A program made the position numbers and the translations under genes. The notes beneath the pieces are model-generated. The model saw only the letters and a list, made by a program, of their open reading frames with translations, did not search any database and was not told the origin of the DNA. Shown here in pieces: positions 9,034 through 17,722 of a DNA stretch of 64,000 nt (positions within the stretch are counted from its first letter, which is position 1; each line of letters starts with the position of its first letter). The DNA comes from Fodinibacter sp963747405. Its GTDB lineage: Bacteria > Actinomycetota > Actinomycetes > Actinomycetales > Dermatophilaceae. Where the stretch lies: positions 228,396 to 292,395 of the forward strand of contig CAVVFG010000005.1 in the NCBI GenBank assembly GCA_963747405.1. The letters are read 5' to 3'.

Positions 9034-9716
9034 CGCGCGTCCGTAGCCGACGGGTCGGGTCGGGCAGGCCCTGGCTGGTGGCACGCCGGAACCGCCTTCC
9101 TCGGCCACGGCCGAGAAGGGAGGACCTCGAGCGAGTCGACTCGATGATGTTGCCCCGCTGGGGGAGCGCCCAACGACCTTCACCTGGGGTCGGCTCCACA
9201 GCCTGACCGAAACGGATACCTCGGCGTGCGCCGTTGGTGAGGTGGCTCAGACGGTGCGGTGGCGACGGACGCGAGGAGCGCGGTGGCTACGTCCAGTGCC
9301 TGCTGGAATGCCTCGGCGAACTGCCAAGAAGTAGTCCGCCTCCGGTCCCCAGGTGCGAAACGGCGACCACCGGCGGGCCACCAACGCGTGGTGCTGGTTC
9401 TGCGGCTCCGCCATCGTCGGCCCCGTACCCGGTTCCGGCTCCACGTGGATTCTCGAGGTCCCCGCCGAGACACGGCTGCACCGCTTGGTCGAGCTGCGTT
9501 CACCATCACCGCTGCCGGCGCCACCTCGAGCCAGCGCGCCGGCGCCGAGTTCCAGCTCCTCGGCTGACCCGGTGCACTTGGCCATGTTCTCGTCTCGCTG
9601 CTCTCGACGTATCAGCCGTGCCTGCGCCGACTCCTCTGGTCATCGGACGGCTCGTCGGCAGAGACCTGCCGAGCCACGCCGACCCCCCGACGGGAGCGAC
9701 AGCAGGTGCAGGAACC
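9034..9716. other. 680-bp stretch without a supported gene
   Basis: Both strands have open frames because of high GC, but none shows a credible start with ribosome site, a recognisable motif or normal codon bias. I see no RNA gene and no repeat. A hairpin-like GC run near 8740-8760 precedes it. Confidence 0.4.
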
Positions 9717-10179
9717 ATGACAACGTCGAGGCGCGAGCTAGGGAGTGCCACAGGGGCCCTGGGGGTGGTGGCTGCGTTGATCGGCCTTGTTACGGCGATC
9801 CTCGGTCTCGTGCCCTCCCTGCGCCCCTGGCAGGCCGACGTGGGCAGTACGTCCGCGAGCCCGCTCTCCGACAACCTCCCGACCACCCGCCCGGTGATCG
9901 CCAGACGCCTGCCTCGGTCTACCTGAGTAAGGAGAGCGGACCTGGGGGAGCGTCGGTAAGGTGAGCGGGGAGAACTACGCTCCGAGCGAGGACGTCGAGA
10001 TCCGCTTCGGTGGGGAGGTCGTCGGGCGCCCCACGACGAACAAGCAGGGCAAGTTCTCGAATGTCGCCGTGGAGGTGCCGACCTCGCTCAGCCCGTTCGC
10101 GCCTTTCCAGGTCGAGGTCGTGCCAACGGGCAAGACCAGCATCAAGTGGGCGACGGCTCCGTTCAAGGTCACTGGCTGA
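9717..10179 (+). pseudogene. Membrane-anchored Ig/IPT-like protein, two frameshifts
   Basis: The ATG at 9717 starts a short cytoplasmic tail and one transmembrane helix (GALGVVAALIGLVTAILGLV). The extracellular part continues in a second frame near 9905 (TPASVYLSKESGPGGASV) and a third frame near 9955 (VSGENYAPSEDVEIRFGG), ending at 10179 with KWATAPFKVTG. Joined, these read as one protein: a signal anchor, a linker and a small beta-sandwich domain whose text (VSGENYAP, then FGG, then TTNKQGKF) resembles IPT/Ig-like domains. The second junction falls at GTCGGTAAGGTGAGC, where one base change in length restores ASV-VSGEN. Either the gene is broken or two indel errors exist. Confidence 0.7.
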
Positions 10180-10633
10180 AGCTCGCGACTCAGACGTAGC
10201 TTGTCGCCAGCCGGGCCAAGTGCCCGCGGTCGGTCTGCGCACGCAATGGGTCCCTCGCCCTTCCCGCGCCACCGGGAAGGCGCTCCAAGCGTCGACGACC
10301 CCCTTGTCCGTGCAAGCCGGCCGCCGCGGCGACATCCATACCTCGATGGTCGTACGGATGCCACAACCAGGTGAGGGTCAACCGTTCTGCTGCGGGACCC
10401 GGCCACCGCGGCCACCTCGGTGACGACGTCGTCGAAGAGTCGTCCTCGCCGAGCTGGGCGACCTGGCGGCTCTGTTCGCCCCCGCTGGAGCGGCCGCCGA
10501 CGCGTTGACGTTCATGCACCTGGATCACGGCGGCATCTCCGGCTGGCCGGGATCCTCGGTACCGCGGATCCGGCCCATCCCGCCGCGTGGCGCGCGCACT
10601 CGCTCGTCCGTCAGGTGATGGCATGATTGTGGC
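10180..10633. other. 450-bp stretch with a possible decayed ORF
   Basis: No intact gene. On the plus strand LAELGDLAALFAPAGAAADA near 10440-10500 and LAGILGTADPAHPAAWRAHS near 10540-10610 look protein-like but lie in different frames and match no family I know. Otherwise nothing seen. Confidence 0.3.
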
Positions 10634-10867
10634 ATGAGTCGCACACGCTTGAGCACCACGGTGGACGCCGTCCTTCTGGAACGCGCCCGGACGGTGTCCG
10701 GCAAGCGGGACTCCATGCTCGTCGATGAAGCCCTTGCGGCCCTGCTCGCGCGGCACCGCGCAGCGGAAGTGGACGCCACCTATCGTGCCTACGATGCTCA
10801 CCCGCTCGAGGAGCCCGACGAGTGGGGAGACCTGGCGTCGTTCCGGCGTGCGGCCGCGGGCTCGTGA
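10634..10867 (+). CDS. Antitoxin of a MazEF-type module
   Basis: The 77-residue protein begins with a ribbon-helix-helix-like segment (RTRLSTTVDAVLLERARTVS, then DSMLVDEALAALLARHRAAE) and ends with an acidic-aromatic tail (HPLEEPDEWGDLASFRRA), which in such antitoxins wraps the toxin. It should neutralise the product of the next gene and repress the shared promoter. The two genes overlap by 4 nt (GTGA), a typical antitoxin-first order. CATGAT lies 6 nt upstream of the ATG and could be the -10 of a leaderless message; no ribosome site is seen. Confidence 0.85.
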   Translation: MSRTRLSTTVDAVLLERARTVSGKRDSMLVDEALAALLARHRAAEVDATYRAYDAHPLEEPDEWGDLASFRRAAAGS

Positions 10868-11193
10868 CCGACCTGCCCGCCCGCGGGGAGGTGTGGTGGT
10901 GCGAGATGGCCGAGATCGGCCGCCGGCCCGTCGTCGTCCTGTCGCGTGACGTCGTGATCCCGCGGCATCGGCGAGCACTGATCGCTCCGTGCACGACCAC
11001 CATCCGGCACCTGCCGAGCGAGGTCCTCCTCGAACCCGGCGAGGACCCTGTGCCGCTTCGCTCGGCGGTCAACCTGGACTCGGTCGAGTCAGTCTCGATC
11101 GCGATCCTCGTCGAACGCCTCGGCCGGCTGGCCGAGGACCGGATGCGACAGGTCTGCGCTGCACTGGCTGTCGCAGTCGACTGCTCGGAGTGA
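10864..11193 (+). CDS. MazF/PemK-type endoribonuclease toxin
   Basis: A 109-residue PemK-fold protein with the family opening RGEVWWCEMAEIGRRPVVVL, the central IAPCTTTIRHLPSEVLL and the closing strand-helix NLDSVESVSIAILVERLG. MazF toxins cut mRNA at short sequence motifs. The GTG start overlaps the antitoxin stop (GTGA), implying coupled translation. Length is normal and no key region is missing, so the toxin looks active. Confidence 0.9.
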   Translation: MTDLPARGEVWWCEMAEIGRRPVVVLSRDVVIPRHRRALIAPCTTTIRHLPSEVLLEPGEDPVPLRSAVNLDSVESVSIAILVERLGRLAEDRMRQVCAALAVAVDCSE

Positions 11194-11411
11194 GCGCAGC
11201 GGCGCTCGGGAGCCACGCTCCGACGGTAGTCGTCACCGGACCGCTGCTCTGGTGCTGGAGAGTACGTCTTCGGGCCGCCTATCGCCGCCCAGATGGAGAC
11301 AGGTCAGGTCGTCAGGACGCTGCTGACCCGGCGCCCGGTTGGTCCGTCGGCCGCGCGTGGTTCCGCGTCGCCTGATCAGGAACGAGTCCCCGTCCTGCGA
11401 TGGCGAACACG

Positions 11412-11651
11412 TCAGTTCCTTTCGACGTGGACGGCGGTGCCATCCTGCGCCGTGACGGTGTAGCTCGAATCGCAGACGATGGTGTGCGTCGGGTTGGCGT
11501 GGCGCTGGCTGCCCCCCTCGACCGGGAAGGACGCGACGATGGATCCGTCGACCTCGAAGCACACGGTTCCGCCGAACCACAGCGGCTGCAGGACGACGTT
11601 GCTGCCCGGTACCAGCATCGCCGGGCGCAGCCTCCGGGCTACGCTTCGCAA
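11412..11651 (-). CDS. Hypothetical short protein, possibly a remnant
   Basis: About 79 residues including LVPGSNVVLQPLWFGG, VDGSIVASFPVEGG and HTIVCDSSYTVTAQDG, a pattern of beta strands that looks like real protein rather than chance. No good ribosome site or recognised family is present, and the N-terminal part may lie in another frame. It could be the C-terminal half of a decayed secreted protein. Confidence 0.3.
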   Translation of the reverse strand: MRSVARRLRPAMLVPGSNVVLQPLWFGGTVCFEVDGSIVASFPVEGGSQRHANPTHTIVCDSSYTVTAQDGTAVHVERN

Positions 11652-11750
11652 CCGTCGTGGTGCCCATCAGCACGCCGTGGGCGTAGTGCGGCCCCTGGAT
11701 GAGCAGCTCCCCGTGTTCCCGCACGTCGCCACCACGGGCACACCTGGCAG

Positions 11751-12069
11751 GTCACCCTGGTTGCGTGGACCGTTACAGGGGCCATCGCGGTCCTGCTCCT
11801 CGTGGCACCCTGGCAGACGAGCCTTGGTGGCACGTTCGCCACCGACCGCCGATCGGGTCCCGCTGAATGGCACCGACTGTGCAGCGCCGGCCGGGGAGCC
11901 CGAGACAAGAGCACCGCTGGTGCCTTCCGCGGCGGCGCCCGTTCGCGTTCTGGCCCCCTGCCTCGGGGCGCCGGTATCGATCGACCGCTCATCCGAGGCC
12001 TGGACCCGCAGGGCCCTGGTCGGCGCGATGGGCGGCAGGCGGAGCCCACCACCGACGTGGTTGCCGTAA
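11751..12069 (+). pseudogene. Small membrane protein, frameshifted
   Basis: VTLVAWTVTGAIAVLLLVAP is a convincing transmembrane helix. Just after it, the readable text continues in the next frame (DRVPLNGTDCAAPAGEPE, then VRVLAPCLGAPVSIDRSSEA and WTRRALVGAMGG). Together they resemble a small actinobacterial membrane protein with a Cys-containing extracytoplasmic part. No good start is visible, so the gene is broken at both ends or frameshifted. Confidence 0.35.
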
Positions 12070-12082
12070 CGTCGCCGACCGT

Positions 12083-12119
12083 ATACCGGTGACGAAGCAC
12101 CATACCGGTGACGAAGCAC
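12083..12119. repeat. Tandem 18-bp repeat upstream of malate synthase
   Basis: ATACCGGTGACGAAGCAC occurs at 12083-12100 and, after one C, again at 12102-12119. The pair lies 52-88 nt before the malate synthase start, where a regulator could bind; it may equally be a recent slip duplication. Confidence 0.75.
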
Positions 12120-12170
12120 TGCACCCAGTTGACGACGGAGCCCCCGAGGGCAGAGGCGAAAGGGGATGCC

Positions 12171-13805
12171 ATGCCAGCTTCACCTCTGACGATGCATGCT
12201 CCGACGGACGTGGAGCGTGGCACCGACGTGCTGACCGCGCAGGCCCTGACGTTCCTGGCCGAGCTACAGCGCAGGTTCGGACCGCGGCGAGACGAGCTGC
12301 TGGTCGCCCGTGAGCGGCGTCGCCAGGAGGTATCGCGGACCGGCCGTCTCGACTTCCTCGGCGAGACACGGGAGGTGCGCGAGGGCCGGTGGCGGGTGGC
12401 CGAGGCGCCGGCGGATCTACGCGACCGCCGGGTGGAGATCACCGGACCCACCGAGCGCAAGATGGCCGTCAACGCGCTGAACTCGGGAGCGAAGGTGTGG
12501 CTCGCCGACCTCGAGGACGCCAACACACCGCACTGGCACAACGTCGTCGGCGGGCAGGTCAACCTCCTCGACGCCGTGCGGGGCACCATCGAGCTGACTA
12601 CGCCCGAGGGCAAGCGCTACGCGATCGAGGACCCCCGGCACGCGCCGGTTATCGTGCCACGCCCTCGCGGCTGGCACCTCGACGAGGAGCACCTGCGGCT
12701 CGAGGGCCGGCCGTTGGCGGGGGCGCTGGTCGACTTCGGGCTCTATTTCTTCCACAACGCGGCCGAGCTCCTGCGCCGCGGCAGCGGCCCCTACTTCTAC
12801 CTCCCCAAGCTCGAGTCCCACCTCGAGGCGCGGCTGTGGAACGACGTGTTCACGTTCGCGCAGGAGGCGGTGGGGGTCCCACACGGGTCAGTGCGGGCCA
12901 CCGTGCTCATCGAGACCATCCCCGCGGCGTTCGAGATGGACGAGATCCTCTGGGAGCTGCGCGACCACGCGGCCGGGCTCAACGCCGGACGGTGGGACTA
13001 CCTGTTCTCCATCATCAAGTACTTCAGGGATGCCGGGCCGTCGTTCACCCTGCCCGACCGGGCCGCGGTGACGATGGACGCGCCGATGATGAAGGCGTAC
13101 TCGGACCTGCTCGTGCAGACCTGCCACCAGCGGGGGGCGTTCGCCATCGGCGGGATGGCGGCGTTCATACCCAGCCGTGACGCGGAGGTCAACCAGACCG
13201 CCTTCGCGAAGGTGCGGGCCGACAAGCAGCGCGAGGCGAACGCCGGCTTCGACGGCTCGTGGGTCGCACACCCCGGGATGGTCGACCTGTGCGCCGAGGT
13301 CTTCAGCGGCGTGCTCGGCAAGCGGGCGAACCAGCTCGACGTGCTGCGCCCTGACGTGGCGGTCACCGCGGACGAGCTGCTCGACGCGGCAGCCACCCCG
13401 GGCGAGCGCACCCTCGACGGCCTGCGAACCAACGTCGCGGTCGGCATCGCCTACCTACAGGCCTGGCTGCGCGGCAACGGTGCCGTCGGCATCCACAACC
13501 TCATGGAGGACGCCGCGACTGCCGAGATCTCCCGCAGCCAGATCTGGCAGTGGCTGAACGCCGGCGCCACCCTTGCCTCCGGCGAGACCGTCACCCGCGA
13601 GCTCGTCTTGGACGTGGTGGAGCGCGAGTACGGCACGCTGCTGGACGCCGCGGGCGACGACCAGCAAGCGCTCGACGCCTGGGGTGCCGCCCGCCGGCTG
13701 TTCGTCGAGTGCGCGCTCGACCCCGAGTTCCCCGCCTTCCTGACGCTCCCGGCGTACCAGGAGATCCTTGCCCGGGAGGGAGCTGTGGCTCGCCACGACG
13801 CCTGA
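12171..13805 (+). CDS. aceB: Malate synthase A
   Basis: The enzyme condenses acetyl-CoA with glyoxylate to malate in the glyoxylate shunt. The 544 residues match the A isoform length. Visible signatures are AVNALNSGAKVWLADLEDAN, VLIETIPAAFEMDEILWELR, GLNAGRWDYLFSIIKYF (the family signature), and LMEDAATAEISRSQIWQW, which carries the catalytic acid region. I place the start at ATG 12171 with an AAAGGGG upstream; GTG/ATG codons further 5' are in frame but would extend into the tandem repeat. No isocitrate lyase gene is adjacent, so regulation with its partner would be in trans. Confidence 0.95.
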   Translation: MPASPLTMHAPTDVERGTDVLTAQALTFLAELQRRFGPRRDELLVARERRRQEVSRTGRLDFLGETREVREGRWRVAEAPADLRDRRVEITGPTERKMAVNALNSGAKVWLADLEDANTPHWHNVVGGQVNLLDAVRGTIELTTPEGKRYAIEDPRHAPVIVPRPRGWHLDEEHLRLEGRPLAGALVDFGLYFFHNAAELLRRGSGPYFYLPKLESHLEARLWNDVFTFAQEAVGVPHGSVRATVLIETIPAAFEMDEILWELRDHAAGLNAGRWDYLFSIIKYFRDAGPSFTLPDRAAVTMDAPMMKAYSDLLVQTCHQRGAFAIGGMAAFIPSRDAEVNQTAFAKVRADKQREANAGFDGSWVAHPGMVDLCAEVFSGVLGKRANQLDVLRPDVAVTADELLDAAATPGERTLDGLRTNVAVGIAYLQAWLRGNGAVGIHNLMEDAATAEISRSQIWQWLNAGATLASGETVTRELVLDVVEREYGTLLDAAGDDQQALDAWGAARRLFVECALDPEFPAFLTLPAYQEILAREGAVARHDA

Positions 13806-13885
13806 TGCCGGCGGGGCGGCCGTACCGGGCGACCAGGTCCACCCCGCAGAGATCACGGCGGCCAACCGGGCGGGCGCGCCCCGGT

Positions 13886-13891
13886 TAGCGT
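13886..13891 (+). promoter_or_regulatory. -10 box (TAGCGT) before a leaderless 11-codon ORF
   Basis: TAGCGT ends 7 nt before ATG 13899, which opens an 11-codon frame (MPPLSAARRTR) whose stop overlaps the start of the reductase gene as ATGA. Confidence 0.5.
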
Positions 13892-13898
13892 GGCAGAC

Positions 13899-13934
13899 AT
13901 GCCCCCGCTCTCCGCCGCCCGCCGCACCCGATGA
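13899..13934 (+). CDS. Possible 11-aa leader peptide coupled to the reductase
   Basis: ATG 13899 follows a TAGCGT box at leaderless spacing and encodes MPPLSAARRTR; its TGA overlaps the ATG of the FAD reductase by the ATGA arrangement used for coupled translation. The reductase has no ribosome site of its own, so this mini-ORF may deliver ribosomes to it. Alternatively a 1-nt indel has split a longer N-terminus. Confidence 0.35.
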   Translation: MPPLSAARRTR

Positions 13935-15184
13935 GTTCCCGGCGACCGGATGCCGTCGTGGGCGGCGGCCCCGCGGCCGGCGCGGCGGCGCGCGCCCTGG
14001 CGTCCGCCGGCCGAGACGTCATTCTGCTCACCGCGGAGGACCGGGCCCCCTACGACCGCACGGTGCTGTCCAAGGACGTCCTGCTGCGACCGGGCGCGGA
14101 CGTGCCCGAGGTGTGGCCCGCGGGGGCGCCGTGGCGCGAGCGCATCGAGGTGCGTACCGGTGCGAAGGTCACCAGCCTCGACCCCGGCGCGAGGCGGCTC
14201 GTCACTGACTCAGGTTGGGAGGTCGGCTTCGATTCGGTGATCCTCGCCACGGGAGCGGAGCCCCGGCGGCTCGCCGTCCCCGGGGCCGACGGCGCCGGTG
14301 TGCACTACCTGCGCGACACCACGGACTCGGTGGCGCTCTCCCTGGCGCTGGAGCACGCCAGGGCCCTGGTCGTCGTCGGCGGTGGCGTCATCGGCCTCGA
14401 GGTGGCGGCCGCCGCCGCCACCCGCGGGGTGGACGTCGTGGTGCTCGAGGCCGCCGACCGGGTGCTCTCGCGAGGCGTCCCGGAAGCGGTGAGCGCGTGG
14501 CTGCATGCTCTACACGAGGCGCACGGGGTGGTGGTGCGCACCGGCGCGGCGCCGGACGCCGTGCTGCGCTCGCTGGACGGCGCCGTCAACGGCGTCCGGC
14601 TGGCCGACGGCACCGTCGTGCCGACCGACGCGGTGGTGGCCGGCGTCGGCATTCTCCCGCGTGACGGGCTGGCCCGGGCCGCCGGGCTGGCGGTCGACGA
14701 CGGCATCCTCATCGACCCGTCGGGGCGCACGTCGCATCCCCGGGTGTTCGCCGCCGGTGACGCGGTGTGCACGCGGCACCCGGGTGAGACACACGGCATC
14801 CGACTCGAGTCGTTCACGGCGGCCGGGCGCCAGGGTGAGGTCGCCGCCCACACCGTGCTCGGCCAGGACGACGCCTTCACCGACGTGCCGTGGTGGTGGT
14901 CCGACCAGTACGACGCGACCATGCAGGCCATGGGTGCCGCCCCGGCCGGCGCTCGCGAGGTGGTGCTGGACGTGCCGGGCGGCCTCGTCGTGCTCTCCAT
15001 GGTCGGTGACCAGCTCGTGGCGGCGTGCGGTGCCACCCACGGGCCGAGCGTCGCCCGGGCGGTGCGGGCTGCCGGGCCGGCAATCGCGGCCGGAGCCCGG
15101 CTCGACCTCGCTGCGGCTCACGCCGCGGTCGCGGACCTCGCGGCGCTGACGGGGGTGCTGCGCGCCGCCGCCCGTCCCCACTGA
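13931..15184 (+). CDS. FAD-dependent ferredoxin/rubredoxin reductase-type oxidoreductase
   Basis: A 417-residue flavoprotein of the class that passes electrons from NAD(P)H to a ferredoxin or rubredoxin. The FAD fingerprint VVGGGPAAGAAARALASAG is at residues 10-28, the NAD(P)H fingerprint VVVVGGGVIGLEVAAAAA near 147-164, and the second FAD motif VFAAGDAV near 273-280. The C-terminal third matches the reductase C domain (DVPWWWSDQYDATMQAMG). No ferredoxin, cytochrome P450 or dioxygenase gene is adjacent. The first strand before the GGG motif is short by about one residue compared with relatives, which fits either the natural sequence or a small upstream indel. Confidence 0.85.
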   Translation: MSSRRPDAVVGGGPAAGAAARALASAGRDVILLTAEDRAPYDRTVLSKDVLLRPGADVPEVWPAGAPWRERIEVRTGAKVTSLDPGARRLVTDSGWEVGFDSVILATGAEPRRLAVPGADGAGVHYLRDTTDSVALSLALEHARALVVVGGGVIGLEVAAAAATRGVDVVVLEAADRVLSRGVPEAVSAWLHALHEAHGVVVRTGAAPDAVLRSLDGAVNGVRLADGTVVPTDAVVAGVGILPRDGLARAAGLAVDDGILIDPSGRTSHPRVFAAGDAVCTRHPGETHGIRLESFTAAGRQGEVAAHTVLGQDDAFTDVPWWWSDQYDATMQAMGAAPAGAREVVLDVPGGLVVLSMVGDQLVAACGATHGPSVARAVRAAGPAIAAGARLDLAAAHAAVADLAALTGVLRAAARPH

Positions 15185-15404
15185 AGAACGACCGGCGCGG
15201 GTCGCCGTCGTTTCGCTGCGGGCGGTTGGCAGCTCGACTCGACAAGGGGGCGGCTGCTCGTCCGCCTCGCCGTGGCGTCCGCCAAGTGCGGCGCTGTGCC
15301 TGCGTTACTCATGACCTGAGCCACCCTCTGCCGTCGCAGAGGTGCTGGTCGACCGCGCCGCCATACCGATGCTGGGACGGTGGGCGGCTCGTGGCCCGGG
15401 CTGT

Positions 15405-15410
15405 CAGAAT
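15405..15410 (+). promoter_or_regulatory. Candidate -10 (CAGAAT) for the MscS gene
   Basis: CAGAAT ends 6 nt before ATG 15417 and there is no ribosome site, consistent with a leaderless message. The first base departs from TANNNT, so this is weaker than the other boxes. Confidence 0.35.
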
Positions 15411-15416
15411 CCACAG

Positions 15417-16289
15417 ATGCACCCCAGATCCTTGTTGATCCTGGCCACCGTCGACGGCCCGGTGGCCCTGCCGGCAATCACCTGGCAGGCGCTGGTCTGG
15501 GGGCTGGCCATCCTGGTCGGCGGCTACCTGCTGAGCCGGGCGCTCGGCTGGTTCACCCGCAGGTTCCTGCTCTGGAGGGGGCGCTCCCCAAGCGCGAGCG
15601 CCATCTTCGCCGCCCTCACCCGGACGCTCACCCAGCTGCTCTCCTTCGTGGCCGCGGTGACCGTGGTGTTCCCCAGCGTGCGGCCGGTCAACGCGCTCGG
15701 TGGGATCGGAGTGATCACCATCGCTGCCGGCATCGCCTTCCAGACCGTGCTGGGCAACATGTTCGCGGGGATGGTGATCCTTGCCAGGGACAAGTTTCGC
15801 GTGGATGACCAGATCGCTGTGCGCGATGTCGCCGGAACCGTGACGGCTGTGTCGTTGACCAGCACGGCGGTGCGGACGTTCGACGGCCGGCTCGTGCTGA
15901 TCCCCAACTCGCTCGTGAACTCCGAGATCGTGACCGTCCAGACAGGGTTCGAGCAGGTGCGCTCGACGGTGACCATCGATGTCGACGACAGCAGCGACCT
16001 GGATGTCGCGCTCGCAGCGGCCCAGTCGGCCATGGGGTCGGTCGGTGCCGTGCTCGCGGAGCCGGCCCCGCAGGCGCTGCTTCAGGAGGTGGGATCGGCG
16101 ACGGTTCGGCTCGACCTGCGCTTCTGGTCCGGCGCTCGACAGATGGAGACCAGGCTTGCTCAGCACGAGGTGATTCGCGCGGTGCTTCGCGGGCTGCAGG
16201 AGGCCGGTGTCAAGACGGGGTCCGATGTCGTCGTCGTCGAGGGCGGCCCACGGCTGTTGGATGCCGTCAACCGCCGAGAGCCGGGCTGA
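15417..16289 (+). CDS. MscS-family mechanosensitive channel
   Basis: 290 residues. Hydrophobic helices lie near residues 17-35 and 60-80, followed by the pore helix region GGIGVITIAAGIAFQTVLGN and then MFAGMVILARDKFRVDDQIA, the conserved start of the beta domain. The cytoplasmic C-terminal part (RTFDGRLVLIPNSLV, then mixed alpha/beta) is typical. The protein should open on membrane tension and release solutes in hypo-osmotic shock. The start is the ATG with the possible leaderless box. Confidence 0.9.
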   Translation: MHPRSLLILATVDGPVALPAITWQALVWGLAILVGGYLLSRALGWFTRRFLLWRGRSPSASAIFAALTRTLTQLLSFVAAVTVVFPSVRPVNALGGIGVITIAAGIAFQTVLGNMFAGMVILARDKFRVDDQIAVRDVAGTVTAVSLTSTAVRTFDGRLVLIPNSLVNSEIVTVQTGFEQVRSTVTIDVDDSSDLDVALAAAQSAMGSVGAVLAEPAPQALLQEVGSATVRLDLRFWSGARQMETRLAQHEVIRAVLRGLQEAGVKTGSDVVVVEGGPRLLDAVNRREPG

Positions 16290-16305
16290 CACTCTCGCTT
16301 CGGTG

Positions 16306-16752
16306 TCAGGAGCCGTGAGGTTCGGCGCGGACCACCACGGCGTAGGACCCGACTCCGATGAGGCGGTCGGCCGCGACGTCCGGGGCGCCGTCGAGGAGGA
16401 ATGCTGTCAGGACTCCCGTCGCGGGGTCGAAGTCGACGTCCTTGACGGTGCCGAGCTCGTCGCCAGCGCTGGTCAGGATGCGCTTCTTCACCAGCTCTTG
16501 GGCCTTCCCTGCGAGGGCGTCCAGCTCGGCGTCGCTGTCGGTGACCACGCCGTCCCCGGGGACGGTGACGGCCTCGCTCCCGAAGGCGGTGATGTCGCGC
16601 CACCGGATCACCTCGCCCGACCTGGTCTTCTTGACCCGCAGGGCGACGATCGAGTGGGTGGAGGGTTCGACGAGGAGCCCGCTCACGGTGCCCAAGGTGT
16701 CGGCGCTGCTGGTGTCGACGACCTTGTGCCCGTTGGCGGCCGAGAACATCAT
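16306..16752 (-). CDS. PRC-barrel domain protein, third gene of operon
   Basis: 148 residues. The first half is a PRC-barrel (ADTLGTVSGLLVEPSTHSIV, then ALRVKKTRSGEVIRWRDITA) and the second half repeats the theme (ILTSAGDELGTVKDVDFDPA, GVLTAFLLDGAP). PRC-barrels mediate RNA or protein contacts (RimM, photosynthetic reaction centre H subunit), and in actinobacteria occur in small stress-associated operons of unknown role. Its ATG overlaps the TGA of the upstream gene (ATGATG), so translation is coupled. Confidence 0.85.
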   Translation of the reverse strand: MMFSAANGHKVVDTSSADTLGTVSGLLVEPSTHSIVALRVKKTRSGEVIRWRDITAFGSEAVTVPGDGVVTDSDAELDALAGKAQELVKKRILTSAGDELGTVKDVDFDPATGVLTAFLLDGAPDVAADRLIGVGSYAVVVRAEPHGS

Positions 16753-17339
16753 GTCGTGGACTCCTCTAGGTGCGCACGGAACATGTCCACTGCCGCGCCG
16801 AAGCCGGCCAGATCGTGACCGACGAAGTCCTTCACGCTGCTGGGGACCATGAGGTGCTCGCCCGAGGCGGCCAACGTGTCGGGCAACGGGATGAGCACCA
16901 TCTGGCCCTGGGTGCCGAGCCCCTCGGACGCCTCGACCTCGTAGCCGACGACGTCGCACTGCTCGCCACCGGTGATGTCGACGGACACGACGACGTCGTG
17001 CACGGTGCCGAGGCCGATACCTTCCTCGGTCAGCACCTGGGAGCCCAGGATGTCGCCGGCGGACCCGGCATCGCCTCGGGACCCCTCGACGATCGACTGG
17101 GCCGACGTCAACACGCTCTCGTCGCGCACCATCACCGCGTCCGCGCCGAGGGCGGCGACCCCCTCCCACGGCAGGCCCTCCTTCAGTGGCCCGGCGAACA
17201 GACCACGCCCGGCCAGTGTGAACCCCCTGACCGAGCCGCCGTCGGCGGCATACACGAGGTCCTTGATCTGGGCGATGTCCTCACCCGCCATCGTGACCAC
17301 GGGACGCTGGCTGATCTCGGAGGCCCGCATCAGCCTCAT
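16749..17339 (-). CDS. PRC-barrel domain protein, second gene of operon
   Basis: 196 residues starting MRLMRASEISQRPVVTMAGE, followed by IAQIKDLVYAADGGSVRGFT, a clear PRC-barrel start, and a second barrel-like section (LTEEGIGLGTVHDVVVSVDI). Start and stop both sit in ATGA overlaps with the neighbours, so the three genes form one translational unit. It is a paralogue of the downstream gene and may pair with it. Confidence 0.85.
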   Translation of the reverse strand: MRLMRASEISQRPVVTMAGEDIAQIKDLVYAADGGSVRGFTLAGRGLFAGPLKEGLPWEGVAALGADAVMVRDESVLTSAQSIVEGSRGDAGSAGDILGSQVLTEEGIGLGTVHDVVVSVDITGGEQCDVVGYEVEASEGLGTQGQMVLIPLPDTLAASGEHLMVPSSVKDFVGHDLAGFGAAVDMFRAHLEESTT

Positions 17340-17476
17340 CGTCGCTCACCGCCGTCAGGAGTCTTGGGCGCGATTATCACGCCGCCCCGGCGTCGACGGG
17401 CTTGGATCGCCAGCACGGCCACGACGAGCACCACCAGCAGCGCCACCACGAGGATCAGCCATCCCCACCAGTCCAT
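17336..17476 (-). CDS. Single-pass membrane protein, first gene of PRC-barrel operon
   Basis: A 46-residue protein: MDWWGWLILVVALLVVLVVA begins one transmembrane helix, then a basic stretch (QARRRRGG) and a short polar tail, giving an N-out/C-in topology by the positive-inside rule. The ATG follows GAGGAGG at 7 nt, the only strong ribosome site in the operon, and the stop overlaps the next ATG. It may anchor the PRC-barrel proteins at the membrane (inference). Confidence 0.8.
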   Translation of the reverse strand: MDWWGWLILVVALLVVLVVAVLAIQARRRRGGVIIAPKTPDGGERR

Positions 17477-17722
17477 CACGGCCTCCTCGCCGTACGAGCG
17501 TGCTCGACCTTACCCCGCCAGATGTGCCCCTGTGGGCGTATCCAGGCGTCGGGAACTCACTGTCGAGCCTGTGGCCATCCGGTCTGGCGAGCTCAAGACC
17601 TCCGAGGATCGCGGTGGCGGCTTCGCAGTCAACCCTGCAGGAACTGGCCGTTGCGAGGCGGCCAGCGTCGACTACGGCGAGGCCCCCCGTCGAGGGACTG
17701 GTGTGTTCAGGGTCTGGCAACG

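Noticed and set aside
9895..9965. Programmed frameshifting in the membrane-anchored Ig-like gene
   Set aside because: No slippery heptamer or downstream structure is evident, and two separate shifts would be required.
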